Shown here piece after piece: positions 27,163-36,630 of a stretch of 64,000 nt of DNA. Where the stretch lies: the NCBI RefSeq assembly GCF_000429465.1, contig NZ_AUBX01000010.1, positions 1 through 64,000 on the forward strand, written 5' to 3'. The translations under genes were made by a program, and so were the position numbers. This stretch comes from Algoriphagus vanfongensis DSM 17529 (GTDB lineage Bacteria > Bacteroidota > Bacteroidia > Cytophagales > Cyclobacteriaceae). Numbering within the stretch: the stretch's first letter is position 1; every line of letters starts with the position of its first letter. The notes under the pieces were generated by a model. That model was not told where the DNA came from. It did no database searches and worked only from the letters and a program-made list of their open reading frames with translations.

Positions 27163-28325
27163 GTGGCTTCTTGGGAGCTGGTAAAACCACCTTGCTCAAC
27201 CATGTCCTCCAAAATCGCGAAGGCTACAAAGTGGCCGTCATCGTCAATGACATGAGTGAAGTGAACGTAGACTCCATGCTAATACAAAACGAAATCAAAC
27301 TCTCCCGGACAGAAGAAAAACTCATCGAAATGTCCAATGGCTGCATCTGCTGTACACTGCGGGAGGATCTGATAGAGGAGGTACAAAAACTAGCCAAGCA
27401 GAGAAAATTTGACTACCTACTGATCGAAAGTACAGGAATCTCAGAGCCAATTCCAGTGGCCCAAACTTTTTCATTCGAGACAGGCGATAGCTTATTGGAC
27501 CTTTGTCATATCAGTCAATTGGACACGATGGTAACTGTCGTCGATGCCTATAATTTCTTTAAGGATTTTGGGTCTGCAGAAACTATTCTGGATAGAGACA
27601 TGACCGATGATCCTGAGGACATACAATCCATCGTAAACTTACTGACAGATCAGGTAGAGTTTGCCAATGTGATCGTTCTGAACAAGACAGATTTGGTTTC
27701 GGAAGGCGATCTAAAATTGCTTGAGGGACTACTTATCAAGCTAAATCCTGAGGCCAAAATCATTCGAACTTCATATGGAAACGTGCCTATTCAGGAGATC
27801 ATGAACACCGGCCTTTTTGACTATGACAAAGCCGAAAAATCCGCAGGTTGGCTCAAAGAACTCAACCAAGAACATGTTCCCGAAACAGAGGAATACGGAA
27901 TTAGCAGCTTTGTTTACAGAAATCGAAGGCCTTTTCATCCGGGCAGATTCTGGAACTACATCAGCAATTCCTGGCCAGCTAATGTAGTCAGAAGTAAAGG
28001 ATTATTCTGGTTGGCATCCAGACCTCATCATGCCTTACTTTGGAGTCAGGCCGGAGGTTCTCTCAAGGCAGAGCCATTTGGTACTTGGTGGGCTGCCTAT
28101 TCTGAAAAAGAGCGTCTTAGAAATCCTAGCTATGTAGCAAACAAAAACCTCATCATGGAAAAATGGAATCCGATGTATGGAGATCGCATGAATGAGCTGG
28201 TCATCATCGGTCAAGACTTGGATGAAAAAGAAATCACCAGAGAACTCAATGCATGTCTGATAAAAGAAGAGGAAACTTCAAATTTCTCTTTTACAAGACA
28301 ATTGAAAGATGAATGGCCATTGTAA
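27132..28325 (+). CDS. CobW/COG0523 GTPase (ZigA/ZagA-type zinc metallochaperone)
   Basis: A 397-residue G3E GTPase. Walker [12 protein letters not shown] is at about 12-22, the metal-binding CICC motif is at 71-74 ([12 protein letters not shown]), Walker B-type ESTGISEP follows, and NKTD is the guanine-recognition motif. The C-terminal CobW_C domain (about 290-395) contains [12 protein letters not shown]. This subgroup delivers zinc to client enzymes under zinc starvation and is typically Zur-controlled, which matches the palindromes before the operon. The start at 27132 gives the canonical short N-terminus. Confidence 0.9.
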   Translation: MHNKIPVTVLSGFLGAGKTTLLNHVLQNREGYKVAVIVNDMSEVNVDSMLIQNEIKLSRTEEKLIEMSNGCICCTLREDLIEEVQKLAKQRKFDYLLIESTGISEPIPVAQTFSFETGDSLLDLCHISQLDTMVTVVDAYNFFKDFGSAETILDRDMTDDPEDIQSIVNLLTDQVEFANVIVLNKTDLVSEGDLKLLEGLLIKLNPEAKIIRTSYGNVPIQEIMNTGLFDYDKAEKSAGWLKELNQEHVPETEEYGISSFVYRNRRPFHPGRFWNYISNSWPANVVRSKGLFWLASRPHHALLWSQAGGSLKAEPFGTWWAAYSEKERLRNPSYVANKNLIMEKWNPMYGDRMNELVIIGQDLDEKEITRELNACLIKEEETSNFSFTRQLKDEWPL

Positions 28326-28589
28326 AGCTCGGTTCAGTAATTTAGAATAATTGCCCTCCTTTACACTTTCAAGCCATTTTTCAGCGTGTCAATTGCTCTG
28401 TAAACAAGCTTGTAAGCAGTTTCCTATTGCCACACTTGCTCTTACATCAGTCTCAGAAAAGTGCGAAAGCAGCAGAATTCAAGAGAATCGAAATACCAAA
28501 ATCAATTTCAGTCTTTAAAAAACCATTTAAGAATTGGTCCTTTTCTATCTGTGTGGAAGTATTACATGTGAAGACCTATTCACATCATC

Positions 28590-29555
28590 ATGACAAAGGA
28601 AAAGGGACAGTTTCTGAATCGGAGGAAGTTTCTACAAAACTCAGGAATGGCCATGGCGGCTATTCCATTTATCCATATCCCCTCATTAACTAGTAAGAAA
28701 ACTCAGCAAAAGGCATCTGCAGAGGAATCATTTGAATTTTCCTTTCTCACGGACATTCACCTCAAACCGGAAATGAATGCCCCTTTGGGTTTCCAAATGG
28801 CCATCGACAAGGTCAATCAGCTGAAACCTGATTTTGTACTCACCGGAGGAGATCTAGTATATGATGTCATGCGTGGTGATTATGCACGAAGCGAACTTTT
28901 ATTTGATCTTTATAGAAAAATGAGTGCTGGTTTTCAAATGCCAGTATACAACTGTATCGGAAACCATGATCTATTTGCAATTTATGCAGAGAGTCCAGAA
29001 GGCTCAGATCATCCAGATTACAAGTATGGCATGTGGGAAAGATACTTTGGGAAGACCTACTATTCTTTTGACCATAAAGGCTGGCATTTTATAGTACTCA
29101 ACTCACTGGACGTAACAGAGGATCAAAGATATAGGGCGATCTTTCAGCAGGATCAACTGAATTGGCTGGCTGCCGATCTTAAAAACACCGACCCCAGCAC
29201 CCCAATAGTAGTGACCACACATATTCCCATACTTAGTAGTCATTGGCAACTGAAAGGTCAAGGTGGAAAAGTGGGTGTAGAAAACTCCGATGAAGCACTT
29301 CGAATGTTGGAAGGTCACAATCTAAAACTCATCCTACAAGGTCATATTCACTGGAAAGAATATGGTATGGTCAATGACCGTTTTGACTTTCTAACAGGCG
29401 GTTCGATCGCCGGAAACGGGTGGAAAGGAAGACGACACAATACCAAGGAAGGCTTTGTTCAGATTAAAGTACAGGGAGAGGAATTTTCATGGTCTTATAT
29501 CGACCACGGTTGGGAGGATGAACGGTTAAAAATCCAGCAAAGTACAACCCCTTAG
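28590..29555 (+). CDS. Tat-exported metallophosphoesterase
   Basis: A 321-residue calcineurin-like phosphoesterase. The N-terminus has a twin-arginine motif (NRRKFLQNSG) and a hydrophobic stretch, so it should be exported folded. Metal-ligand motifs in order are FLTDIHL (about 53), GGDLVYD (about 90), GNHD (about 128), THIPI (about 212) and GHIHWKEY (about 250). The substrate could be a nucleotide or a phospholipid-type phosphoester and cannot be told from sequence. It follows the zinc operon by 264 bp and is probably separate. Confidence 0.88.
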   Translation: MTKEKGQFLNRRKFLQNSGMAMAAIPFIHIPSLTSKKTQQKASAEESFEFSFLTDIHLKPEMNAPLGFQMAIDKVNQLKPDFVLTGGDLVYDVMRGDYARSELLFDLYRKMSAGFQMPVYNCIGNHDLFAIYAESPEGSDHPDYKYGMWERYFGKTYYSFDHKGWHFIVLNSLDVTEDQRYRAIFQQDQLNWLAADLKNTDPSTPIVVTTHIPILSSHWQLKGQGGKVGVENSDEALRMLEGHNLKLILQGHIHWKEYGMVNDRFDFLTGGSIAGNGWKGRRHNTKEGFVQIKVQGEEFSWSYIDHGWEDERLKIQQSTTP

Positions 29556-29888
29556 TTTTCTTAAAATCACATTAGAATTACACATACTACCAAATCACTT
29601 AGCCTTCCTCGAGAAAATCACCAGTTCTTCTTTTGGAATACAAGAAAGTCTGTGAGGTTGTCTAATTCCAGAAAAGAAAAATCGATTTTTTATTATTGAC
29701 TGGCTCATTGATATAGCCAAAACTCCAACTACATTTCAAATCCACCTATCGAAACAGAAAGCACTAAAACCAATTGCTTCTTGATGTATCATCTCCATTT
29801 TGGATACAATTGATAATAAAAGCTTAAAACAGATTCTGAGTTTCCAAGGGTTCTTTTCAAATACATTTGTTTGTTTTCGTCCCCCTTC
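29556..29888. other. Intergenic region with a promoter element before the ECF sigma gene
   Basis: About 330 bp without coding potential. TACATTTG at 29862-29869 is an exact TAnnTTTG -7 element placed 19 bp before the sigma-factor ATG. No clear -33 TTG is found at the expected distance, so this is only a candidate promoter. Confidence 0.4.
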
Positions 29889-30413
29889 ATGAAACTGACC
29901 ACAGAAAAACAGTTTGAGGCCTTGTTCAAAGAAAACTGGCAACAGATGTATCTAGCAGGATACACGAGACTTCCTGATCATCAGATTGTTGAAGATATGA
30001 TTCAGGAGATTTTTATCGATATCTGGAAGAGAAGGGAAGAAATTCACTTTGATAAAGACCCCAAAATATATCTCTTGACAGCGGTCAAGTATCAAGTTCT
30101 GAAACATTTGGATAGAAGCATTTCATTTGCTTCGCTTACCGATAATTCAGAATGCGGTCAGATCTCCGAGGAAGCAGATATTTTGAGTTTGGATGAGGTT
30201 TTCGAAAAAATAGAGGTGGCCGTAGATAAGCTCAGTCAGAGATCGGCTGAAATCTTCAAGCTGAGCAAATTTGAAGGAAAATCCGTAGATGAAATAGCTC
30301 AAGGACTTCAGATTTCCCCTCAAACTGTGCATAATTCTCTCTCCAGTTCTCTGAAAATACTACGAAGAGAGTTGGGTTCTCTGGGTGCTGTATTGATTTT
30401 TTGCCTTTCCTAG
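29889..30413 (+). CDS. ECF RNA polymerase sigma factor (SusCD-linked)
   Basis: A 174-residue sigma-70 family protein if started at ATG 29889 (MKLTTEKQFEALF). Region 2 (about 10-85) includes EDMIQEIFIDIWKRRE. Region 4 (about 110-165) contains LSQRSAEIFKLSKFEGKSV and the helix-turn-helix AQGLQISPQTVHNSLSSSL. It belongs to the Bacteroidetes PUL sigma-factor group. A FecR anti-sigma gene follows, then an STN-type SusC and a SusD, the standard trans-envelope signalling arrangement. It should direct transcription of the downstream SusCD genes when the glycan is bound. Confidence 0.92.
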   Translation: MKLTTEKQFEALFKENWQQMYLAGYTRLPDHQIVEDMIQEIFIDIWKRREEIHFDKDPKIYLLTAVKYQVLKHLDRSISFASLTDNSECGQISEEADILSLDEVFEKIEVAVDKLSQRSAEIFKLSKFEGKSVDEIAQGLQISPQTVHNSLSSSLKILRRELGSLGAVLIFCLS

Positions 30414-30507
30414 TCCCTGTTACCAAACCGTTATTCAAGTACATTTTTATTTCACTTTTTGTTAATCCGCTGAAGCAGTAAAAGCTCGTCACTTTGGGGA
30501 CTTATCT

Positions 30508-31488
30508 ATGAAACCCCATGGTATGAATTCCAGAAATCAACTCGTAAAATCAATCAAAAATCTTCTGAGAGGACTCGCTCATCCAGAGGAAATCAAAAAA
30601 ATCAACTCCTGGCATGACAATCAAGCCGAAGTATCCCCTGCTACTGCAGGCATATCTGAGAAGAGAGCAAAGCTAAAAGAAAAGGAACTGCTAGTTCAGA
30701 TAAAGGAAAAAGCTGGATTCAAAAAGGAACCCAAATCATCTCTGTACGCCAACTGGAAAATAGCAGCAAGTATCATCCTTTTCTTGTCATTAGGTTCCTT
30801 ATATTATCTCCAGCTACTACCTCAACCCGAATCTCCTGCTACTGAAAAGTGGATCACTTTCGAAAATGAAACCGGAATGATCAAAAAAATCAAGCTCTCT
30901 GACGGATCCTTGGTTTCACTTTATCACCGCACCAAAATTCAGCTCGCTGAGAATTTCTCAACAAACCGTACGCTCCTCTTGGACGGACAGGCATTTTTTG
31001 AAGTAGAAAAAGACAGTCTTCATCCATTCACCGTCAAAACAGCCCAATTAGAGACCCGAGTGTTGGGAACCTCTTTTCTGATAGACACTCAGTCTGAAGG
31101 CACTGAAAGCGTCTATGTCAAAACAGGATTTGTAAAAGTCAGCAAAGGTGAAGGGATCTCTGCTCACATTCAGCCCAATGAAAAAGCATACATAGACCCT
31201 GAAGGCAAGTTAAATCAGGCGATCATCACAAAACCGGAAGAAACTTTTGCCTGGACGGAAAACAAGCTTGTCTTCAAATCTGCCAGCATGCAGATATTGG
31301 TCAGTCAGTTGGAAAACTGGTACGGAGTGACAATTGAAGTCCAAAATCAAACAAGCCCATGCAAAATCTCTGGAATCTATGAAGCATTAAGCTTAGAAAA
31401 CACATTGGAAGTCATCTCCTATTCCATTCCAATTCACTATCAAATCCATGAAAAAAATGTAAGTATCCAATTCCCAAATTGTCTCTAA
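30508..31488 (+). CDS. FecR-family anti-sigma factor
   Basis: A 326-residue membrane protein: a cytoplasmic N-terminus (1-80), one transmembrane helix (about 84-103, WKIAASIILFLSLGSLYYL), a periplasmic FecR domain (about 110-215; IKLSDGSLVSLYHRTKIQL, LLDGQAFFEVEKD, VKTAQLETRVLGTSF) and a C-terminal DUF4974 domain (about 255-326). It holds the adjacent ECF sigma factor inactive and receives the signal from the STN domain of the downstream SusC. The gap to the sigma gene is 94 bp. Confidence 0.92.
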   Translation: MKPHGMNSRNQLVKSIKNLLRGLAHPEEIKKINSWHDNQAEVSPATAGISEKRAKLKEKELLVQIKEKAGFKKEPKSSLYANWKIAASIILFLSLGSLYYLQLLPQPESPATEKWITFENETGMIKKIKLSDGSLVSLYHRTKIQLAENFSTNRTLLLDGQAFFEVEKDSLHPFTVKTAQLETRVLGTSFLIDTQSEGTESVYVKTGFVKVSKGEGISAHIQPNEKAYIDPEGKLNQAIITKPEETFAWTENKLVFKSASMQILVSQLENWYGVTIEVQNQTSPCKISGIYEALSLENTLEVISYSIPIHYQIHEKNVSIQFPNCL

Positions 31489-31495
31489 CAAAAAA

Positions 31496-31515
31496 GGGTC
31501 TGCTGCAACAGACCC
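31496..31515. terminator. Hairpin between fecR and susC
   Basis: GGGTCTG (31496-31502) pairs with CAGACCC (31509-31515), 7 nt after the FecR stop. On the plus strand it is preceded by an A tract but not followed by T residues, so read-through is likely. On the minus strand it is a proper stem plus TTTTTT. It could be a partial attenuator or an antisense terminator. Confidence 0.45.
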
Positions 31516-31571
31516 TCATAGTTCAAGCAATTCCTATCGCAAAACAAGTTTTACCAGAACAATTCAAAATT

Positions 31572-34500
31572 ATGAAAAAAAAATTACCACCGCCTTTTAA
31601 AAAACTGGCAATGAGACTATTTCTTGTCCTCCTTTTAGGATCATTTTTGCAAAGTATGGTGTGGGCAGAGAGCAGCCACGCCCAAAAGCTGGAAGATTCA
31701 AAAGTACAGCTTGCTACTCGTGAATTGTCCCTCAACTCCACCTTTAAGCAGATCCAAAATCAAACTCCATTTCGCTTTTCTTTCCAAAGCGATTTGGACC
31801 TGAGTCAGCGGATCACGCTTTCTGCTAAAGACATGGACTTACTCAGTCTTTTACAGGAAGTTTCCAATCAGAGTGGTTTATCTTTTAAACAGGTCAACAA
31901 CTCCATTGCCATCGCCAAAACTCCTGGAAAAAACGAGGTCGTATCCTTGGATGAAAAAGTGAAAATCACCGGAACTGTCACCGATGCCGAAACCGGTGAG
32001 ACCTTGCCTGGTGTGAATATTATCATTGAAGGGAAAAACCAAGGAACTACTACTGACCTACAAGGGAACTTCACTTTGATGGTAGACGTCGGCGAAAAGC
32101 TCGTCTTCTCCTATGTCGGATATGACAGCCAAGTAGTCACGATAGCAAACCAAACCGAACTGAATATTCAGCTTGCCTATGACAGCGAAGTATTAGGTGA
32201 GGTCTTGGTGACAGCATTGGGTATTAAAAGAGAAGAAAAAGCATTGGGCTATGCTACTCAAAAGGTGGAATCTGAACAATTGGTGGAAGCCAGACCCAAC
32301 AACTGGTCAGATGCACTTCGTGGTAAAGTAGCTGGATTGAATATACTTTCTTCTGGGTCCGGGCCACTCAACTCTTCCCAGATCAGCTTGCGCGGGGACA
32401 ATTCCCTCAATCCTAATGGCAATTTTGCATTGATCGTCTTGGACGGCGTACCGATGAATTCAGGACTGACTTCATCTGGGGTAAGTAGTGCTTATGGCGC
32501 AGGATCTGGAAATGATGTGCCTGTTGATTTTGGAAATGGAATCGCAGACATCAACCCCAATGACATAGAAAGTATCTCCGTACTCAAAGGGGCTAGTGCT
32601 ACGGCATTGTACGGCAGTAGAGCAGCAAACGGAGCATTGATCATTACCACAAAAAGTGGAAAAAGACGTGAAAAAGGCTTGGGAGTGACCATCAATTCTA
32701 ATGTCAATTTCAACGATATACTCCAATGGCCAGACTCCCAATATGAATATGGACAAGGCACCGGACGTGCTTTTAATGCAGACGGAGATCTCTATTATTC
32801 CTATGGCGCATCCGAAGACGGCGCAAGTACAGGCGGTACTAGCTCTGCTTTCGGTCCACGATTCGATGGTCAATACTACTACCAATATGATCCGGAATTG
32901 GAAGGTCAATCTCTGGACAGAGAACTATGGAGACCTTACGAAAACAATGTAAAGGACTTCTGGAGAACAGGTCACACTTGGACCAACTCAGTCTCATTAG
33001 AAGGAAGTCATGAAAATGGTTCTGTCCGGGCGTCCCTGACCCATACAAAAAATGAGTGGATCATGCCCAATACGGGATTTGAAAGAACCGTAGCAGCCTT
33101 GTCAGTAGCTCAAAACATCAATAGCAAATTGAGATTGAATGCCAAAGTAAACTACACGAATAAAAACAGCGACAACCTGCCTGCCACTGGTTATAACAAC
33201 CAGTCAATCTCCTATTTCATGATTTTCCAAAACCCGAGTATTGATCTGGATTGGTACAGACCTATATGGAAAAAAGGCTTGGAGAATGTAGAGCAAGTAC
33301 ATCCGTTTTCCAGCTTTATAGACAACCCTTTCCTGATAGCCTATGAAATGACGAACTCTGTGAATAACAACTCGTTCCTTGGCAACATTTCAGCAACCTA
33401 TACTTTTGATGAGCACTTTGAATTGATGCTACGATCCGGCTTGACCATGAGTCAGGAAGAAAGAGCTATTCAAAGACCTTTTAGTTCTGCTAATTATCAA
33501 AGAGGCTACTACAAGGAGCAAGACATCAGCAACTACGAATCCAATACTGACTTCCTATTTACCTACAAAGGAAAACTAAGTGACAAAATCAATCTATCCG
33601 CTTCTGCTGGTGGGAATCAGATGATCAGAAAGTATAGAGCAATCAGTGCTGAGGTCGAAGGATTGGTGATTCCCGGAGTTTTTAAACTTTCTAATGGGAT
33701 CAATAACCCGGCTGTGGCTACTAATGACAACAATCGTATCATCAATTCACTTTATGCATTGGCAAGTTTTGATTACGATGAAAAGATTTTTGTGGACATC
33801 ACCGGAAGAAATGATTGGTCTAGTACACTACCTGAGCAAAACAATAGTTTCTTCTATCCTGCCATCAGCACCAGCTTTGTCCTGAGCGACATTTGGAACT
33901 TGCCTACTCCGATCTCTTTTGCAAAGGCAAGACTCTCAGCTGCCCAAGTAGGAAATGACACCGAGCCTTACCGTACTTCCAAATACTATGGTCAAAGTGA
34001 TTTTCCCGGATCAGCGTCCGTTCCCACCACTCTTTACAACGTAGATTTCAAACCAGAAATCACCACAAGTTATGAAGCAGGCTTAGAAATGATTTTTTTC
34101 AACCGACGCTTGGGTTTTGATCTGACATATTATCATACCGAAACCAAAAACCAGATTTTGGAAGTGCCTGTTGAAATTTCTACAGGTTTTTCTAGAGCTA
34201 TCCTAAACGCTGGCTTGGTGCAAAACAAGGGGGTGGAACTAGTAATCAATGGAAGTCCTATCAAAACCAAGGACTTTCAGTGGAACAGCTTTATCACCTG
34301 GGCAAAAAACACAAACGAGGTGATTTCTTTGCCGGATGAGCTTGATGGTAGTCAAACTATCGGTACAGGTGGTACCGCCTCCATCATTGCCAAAGTAGGA
34401 GGTACAACTGGAGATATTTACGGATTTGGATTTGTGAGATCTCCAGAAGGCGAAATCGTCTATGGAAGCAATGGACTACCTGCCAGACCTGATGAGATTC

Positions 34501-35057
34501 AATATATCGGAAATGCCTATGCGGACTGGAAAGGTGGATTTAGAAATGAATTCCTATATAAGAATTTCAGATTGGGGATTTTGTTTGATGGCCAATATGG
34601 AGGGATTGTATATTCCCAAACACACCATAAAATGTCAGAGCAAGGCAAGCTAAAACACACCTTGATGGGCAGAGAGGATGGATATATCATCGGGGATGGA
34701 GTGATACTCAATGCTGACGGCACCTACTCTCCAAATACTACGGAAGTAGCCCTTCCCTCCTACTATGCAGACTATTATAGAAGAGCCAATGTAGAGTCCA
34801 ATTCGTTCGACGCATCCTTTATCAAGCTGAGAGAGCTATCTATTGAATACAACATTCCCGCTAGTATACTCCAAAAGTCTGCTATCCGCAGGGCCTCCAT
34901 ATCTCTATATGGAAGAGATCTCGCCATGTGGACTAAGTTTCCAATGTTTGACCCGGAAACAGCCGCACTAAACGGAGGCAGTCTACTACCAGGAGTGGAA
35001 ATCGGACAGTTACCGACTCCTCGTTCTTTCGGAGCAAATTTGACTCTTCAATTCTAA
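31572..35057 (+). CDS. SusC/RagA TonB-linked outer-membrane receptor with STN domain
   Basis: An outer-membrane receptor of 1161 residues from ATG 31572. A signal peptide (about 1-35, LFLVLLLGSFLQSMVWA) is followed by an STN domain (about 45-110) that signals to FecR, a carboxypeptidase-like beta-sandwich (about 120-205, ITGTVTDAETGETLPGVNI), a plug (about 215-330) with the ISVLKGASATALYGSRAANG SusC signature, and a 22-strand barrel ending in a C-terminal Phe (NLTLQF). It imports oligosaccharides or peptides with SusD in a TonB-dependent way. It is preceded by sigma and FecR and followed by SusD after 12 nt. Confidence 0.94.
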   Translation: MKKKLPPPFKKLAMRLFLVLLLGSFLQSMVWAESSHAQKLEDSKVQLATRELSLNSTFKQIQNQTPFRFSFQSDLDLSQRITLSAKDMDLLSLLQEVSNQSGLSFKQVNNSIAIAKTPGKNEVVSLDEKVKITGTVTDAETGETLPGVNIIIEGKNQGTTTDLQGNFTLMVDVGEKLVFSYVGYDSQVVTIANQTELNIQLAYDSEVLGEVLVTALGIKREEKALGYATQKVESEQLVEARPNNWSDALRGKVAGLNILSSGSGPLNSSQISLRGDNSLNPNGNFALIVLDGVPMNSGLTSSGVSSAYGAGSGNDVPVDFGNGIADINPNDIESISVLKGASATALYGSRAANGALIITTKSGKRREKGLGVTINSNVNFNDILQWPDSQYEYGQGTGRAFNADGDLYYSYGASEDGASTGGTSSAFGPRFDGQYYYQYDPELEGQSLDRELWRPYENNVKDFWRTGHTWTNSVSLEGSHENGSVRASLTHTKNEWIMPNTGFERTVAALSVAQNINSKLRLNAKVNYTNKNSDNLPATGYNNQSISYFMIFQNPSIDLDWYRPIWKKGLENVEQVHPFSSFIDNPFLIAYEMTNSVNNNSFLGNISATYTFDEHFELMLRSGLTMSQEERAIQRPFSSANYQRGYYKEQDISNYESNTDFLFTYKGKLSDKINLSASAGGNQMIRKYRAISAEVEGLVIPGVFKLSNGINNPAVATNDNNRIINSLYALASFDYDEKIFVDITGRNDWSSTLPEQNNSFFYPAISTSFVLSDIWNLPTPISFAKARLSAAQVGNDTEPYRTSKYYGQSDFPGSASVPTTLYNVDFKPEITTSYEAGLEMIFFNRRLGFDLTYYHTETKNQILEVPVEISTGFSRAILNAGLVQNKGVELVINGSPIKTKDFQWNSFITWAKNTNEVISLPDELDGSQTIGTGGTASIIAKVGGTTGDIYGFGFVRSPEGEIVYGSNGLPARPDEIQYIGNAYADWKGGFRNEFLYKNFRLGILFDGQYGGIVYSQTHHKMSEQGKLKHTLMGREDGYIIGDGVILNADGTYSPNTTEVALPSYYADYYRRANVESNSFDASFIKLRELSIEYNIPASILQKSAIRRASISLYGRDLAMWTKFPMFDPETAALNGGSLLPGVEIGQLPTPRSFGANLTLQF

Positions 35058-35069
35058 CATTCAGAAATC

Positions 35070-36503
35070 ATGAAAAAATCAATCATATATACTTTCCTCT
35101 TGGTGATCATTTTTGGATCTGCGTGTACTGAGGATTTTCAGGAAGTCAACACCGACCCCAACAGAATAGATCAAATCAGTCCCGGTACGCTATTAAATCC
35201 TACGATTTACGGAATGTTCAGCTTTGGGACTGATCGTGCCGATGCTTTTACCTTCCAGGTCATGCAAGTGGCACTTCCTTTTCCGAGTCCCAATGGTGGC
35301 TTGCATCGCTATGATGTCAGCGAATCTGCAGGGAATAGCACCTGGAGTACCTATTATAGATGGTTAGTCAATCTCAAGGAAATGGAAGATGCAAGTATCG
35401 AAGCATCCGCTACAAACTACCAGGCAATAGCCTTAACACTCAAAGCATATGCGCTCAGCCAATTGACCGATAGCTTTGGAGATATTCCTATGGATGAAGC
35501 GAGCCGAGGAGAAGATGGGATATTCCAACCCAAATTTAATACGCAAGAAGAGGTATATACACAGATCTTCAGTGATTTGGAAAAGGCAAATACACTCTAC
35601 GATCCGACTATGGCAATGGTGTATGGAGAAGATATCCTGTTTCAAAATGACGTTGAAAAATGGCAAAAATTCACCAATTCACTTCACTTAAGACTATTGT
35701 TGCGAGTTTCCAAGCGCTCTGAAATGAATGCTGATCAGAAGATGGCAGCCATTCTATCCAATGCAGATCAATATCCTGTTTTTGAAAATACAGCTGAATC
35801 TGCAATTTTGGACATAACTGGAGTGACACCCAACCTTTCTCCATGGGGAAGAGCAATTGATTTTACCACCTTCCGGTCAATTTCTGAATTTTTTGTAAAT
35901 CAGCTCAATGAACTCAACGACCCCAGAAGAAGCACCTTTATGACCCAAGCGAGAGATCTAGACGGCGTGACAACACTTGGGTACAAAGGAGTCCCGAGTG
36001 GCTATGCCGGTGCCGAGACACAGTTTCAGTTTATCCCAAGCAATCACAACATTGCCTTGGTACAGGCACCGATGATTTCATTGGTTCTGACCTATGCAGA
36101 GGTAGAATTTATCAAAGCAGAGCTGGCAGCGAAAGGAGTGATTTCATCGGATGCTCAGCTTCATTATGAAAATGGTGTGAAAGCTGCGATGGAACAATGG
36201 GATGTAGCAATCACGGAGGATTATTTCAACAATGAATCAGCTAAATTCAATGGTAGTTTGGAGCAAATTTACCTGCAGAAATACTTAGCTCTGTACTTCA
36301 ATGACTACCAACAATGGTATGAATATAGACGAACCGGCTTCCCAATTCTTCCAAAAAATGAAGGAATGGAAAACAACCAGCAGGTTCCGGTGAGATTTAG
36401 ATATCCTGTATCTGTTATGATCAATAATCCGGACAATTACCAAGAAGCAATCGCTCGAATGGGAGCAGATGATATCAATACACAAGTATGGTGGGAAAAA
36501 TAA
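35070..36503 (+). CDS. SusD/RagB-family outer-membrane lipoprotein
   Basis: A 477-residue lipoprotein (lipobox FGSAC, Cys 19). It has the SusD-like TPR helices: ATNYQAIALTLKAYALSQLTDSFGDIPMDEA and the ILTYAEVEFIKAEL-type C-terminal helix. The short version resembles the SusD_RagB class 2 (SusD-like_2) group. It caps the SusC barrel made from the gene 12 nt upstream and binds the transported ligand at the cell surface. The ligand is unknown because the only nearby enzyme is a DUF4038 protein on the opposite strand. Confidence 0.92.
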   Translation: MKKSIIYTFLLVIIFGSACTEDFQEVNTDPNRIDQISPGTLLNPTIYGMFSFGTDRADAFTFQVMQVALPFPSPNGGLHRYDVSESAGNSTWSTYYRWLVNLKEMEDASIEASATNYQAIALTLKAYALSQLTDSFGDIPMDEASRGEDGIFQPKFNTQEEVYTQIFSDLEKANTLYDPTMAMVYGEDILFQNDVEKWQKFTNSLHLRLLLRVSKRSEMNADQKMAAILSNADQYPVFENTAESAILDITGVTPNLSPWGRAIDFTTFRSISEFFVNQLNELNDPRRSTFMTQARDLDGVTTLGYKGVPSGYAGAETQFQFIPSNHNIALVQAPMISLVLTYAEVEFIKAELAAKGVISSDAQLHYENGVKAAMEQWDVAITEDYFNNESAKFNGSLEQIYLQKYLALYFNDYQQWYEYRRTGFPILPKNEGMENNQQVPVRFRYPVSVMINNPDNYQEAIARMGADDINTQVWWEK

Positions 36504-36519
36504 CCCATCCTCAAAATCT

Positions 36520-36551
36520 AAAAAGGAGACCAAGTAGTTGGTCTCCTTTTT
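36520..36551. terminator. Terminator of the sigma/FecR/SusCD operon
   Basis: AAAAAGGAGACCAA and TTGGTCTCCTTTTT pair perfectly around a 4-nt loop, 17 bp after the SusD stop, with further T residues. It is symmetrical and can also serve the convergent DUF4038 gene. Confidence 0.9.
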
Positions 36552-36630
36552 TTATAAACCTATCTTACAAACTGTGATCAACCTTATAAACATTCTGGAA
36601 AATGGGTTCCTAGGGAAGCTCTTCACAGTG

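Noticed and set aside
26650-28325. Possible frameshift joining the MerC-like gene and the GTPase gene
   Set aside because: The GTPase has its own canonical start and N-terminus, and the MerC-like protein has full length, so the overlap is better read as coupling.
32472-32909. Long minus-strand frame inside susC (145 codons)
   Set aside because: It is entirely antisense to a highly conserved SusC plug region and has no recognisable motif.
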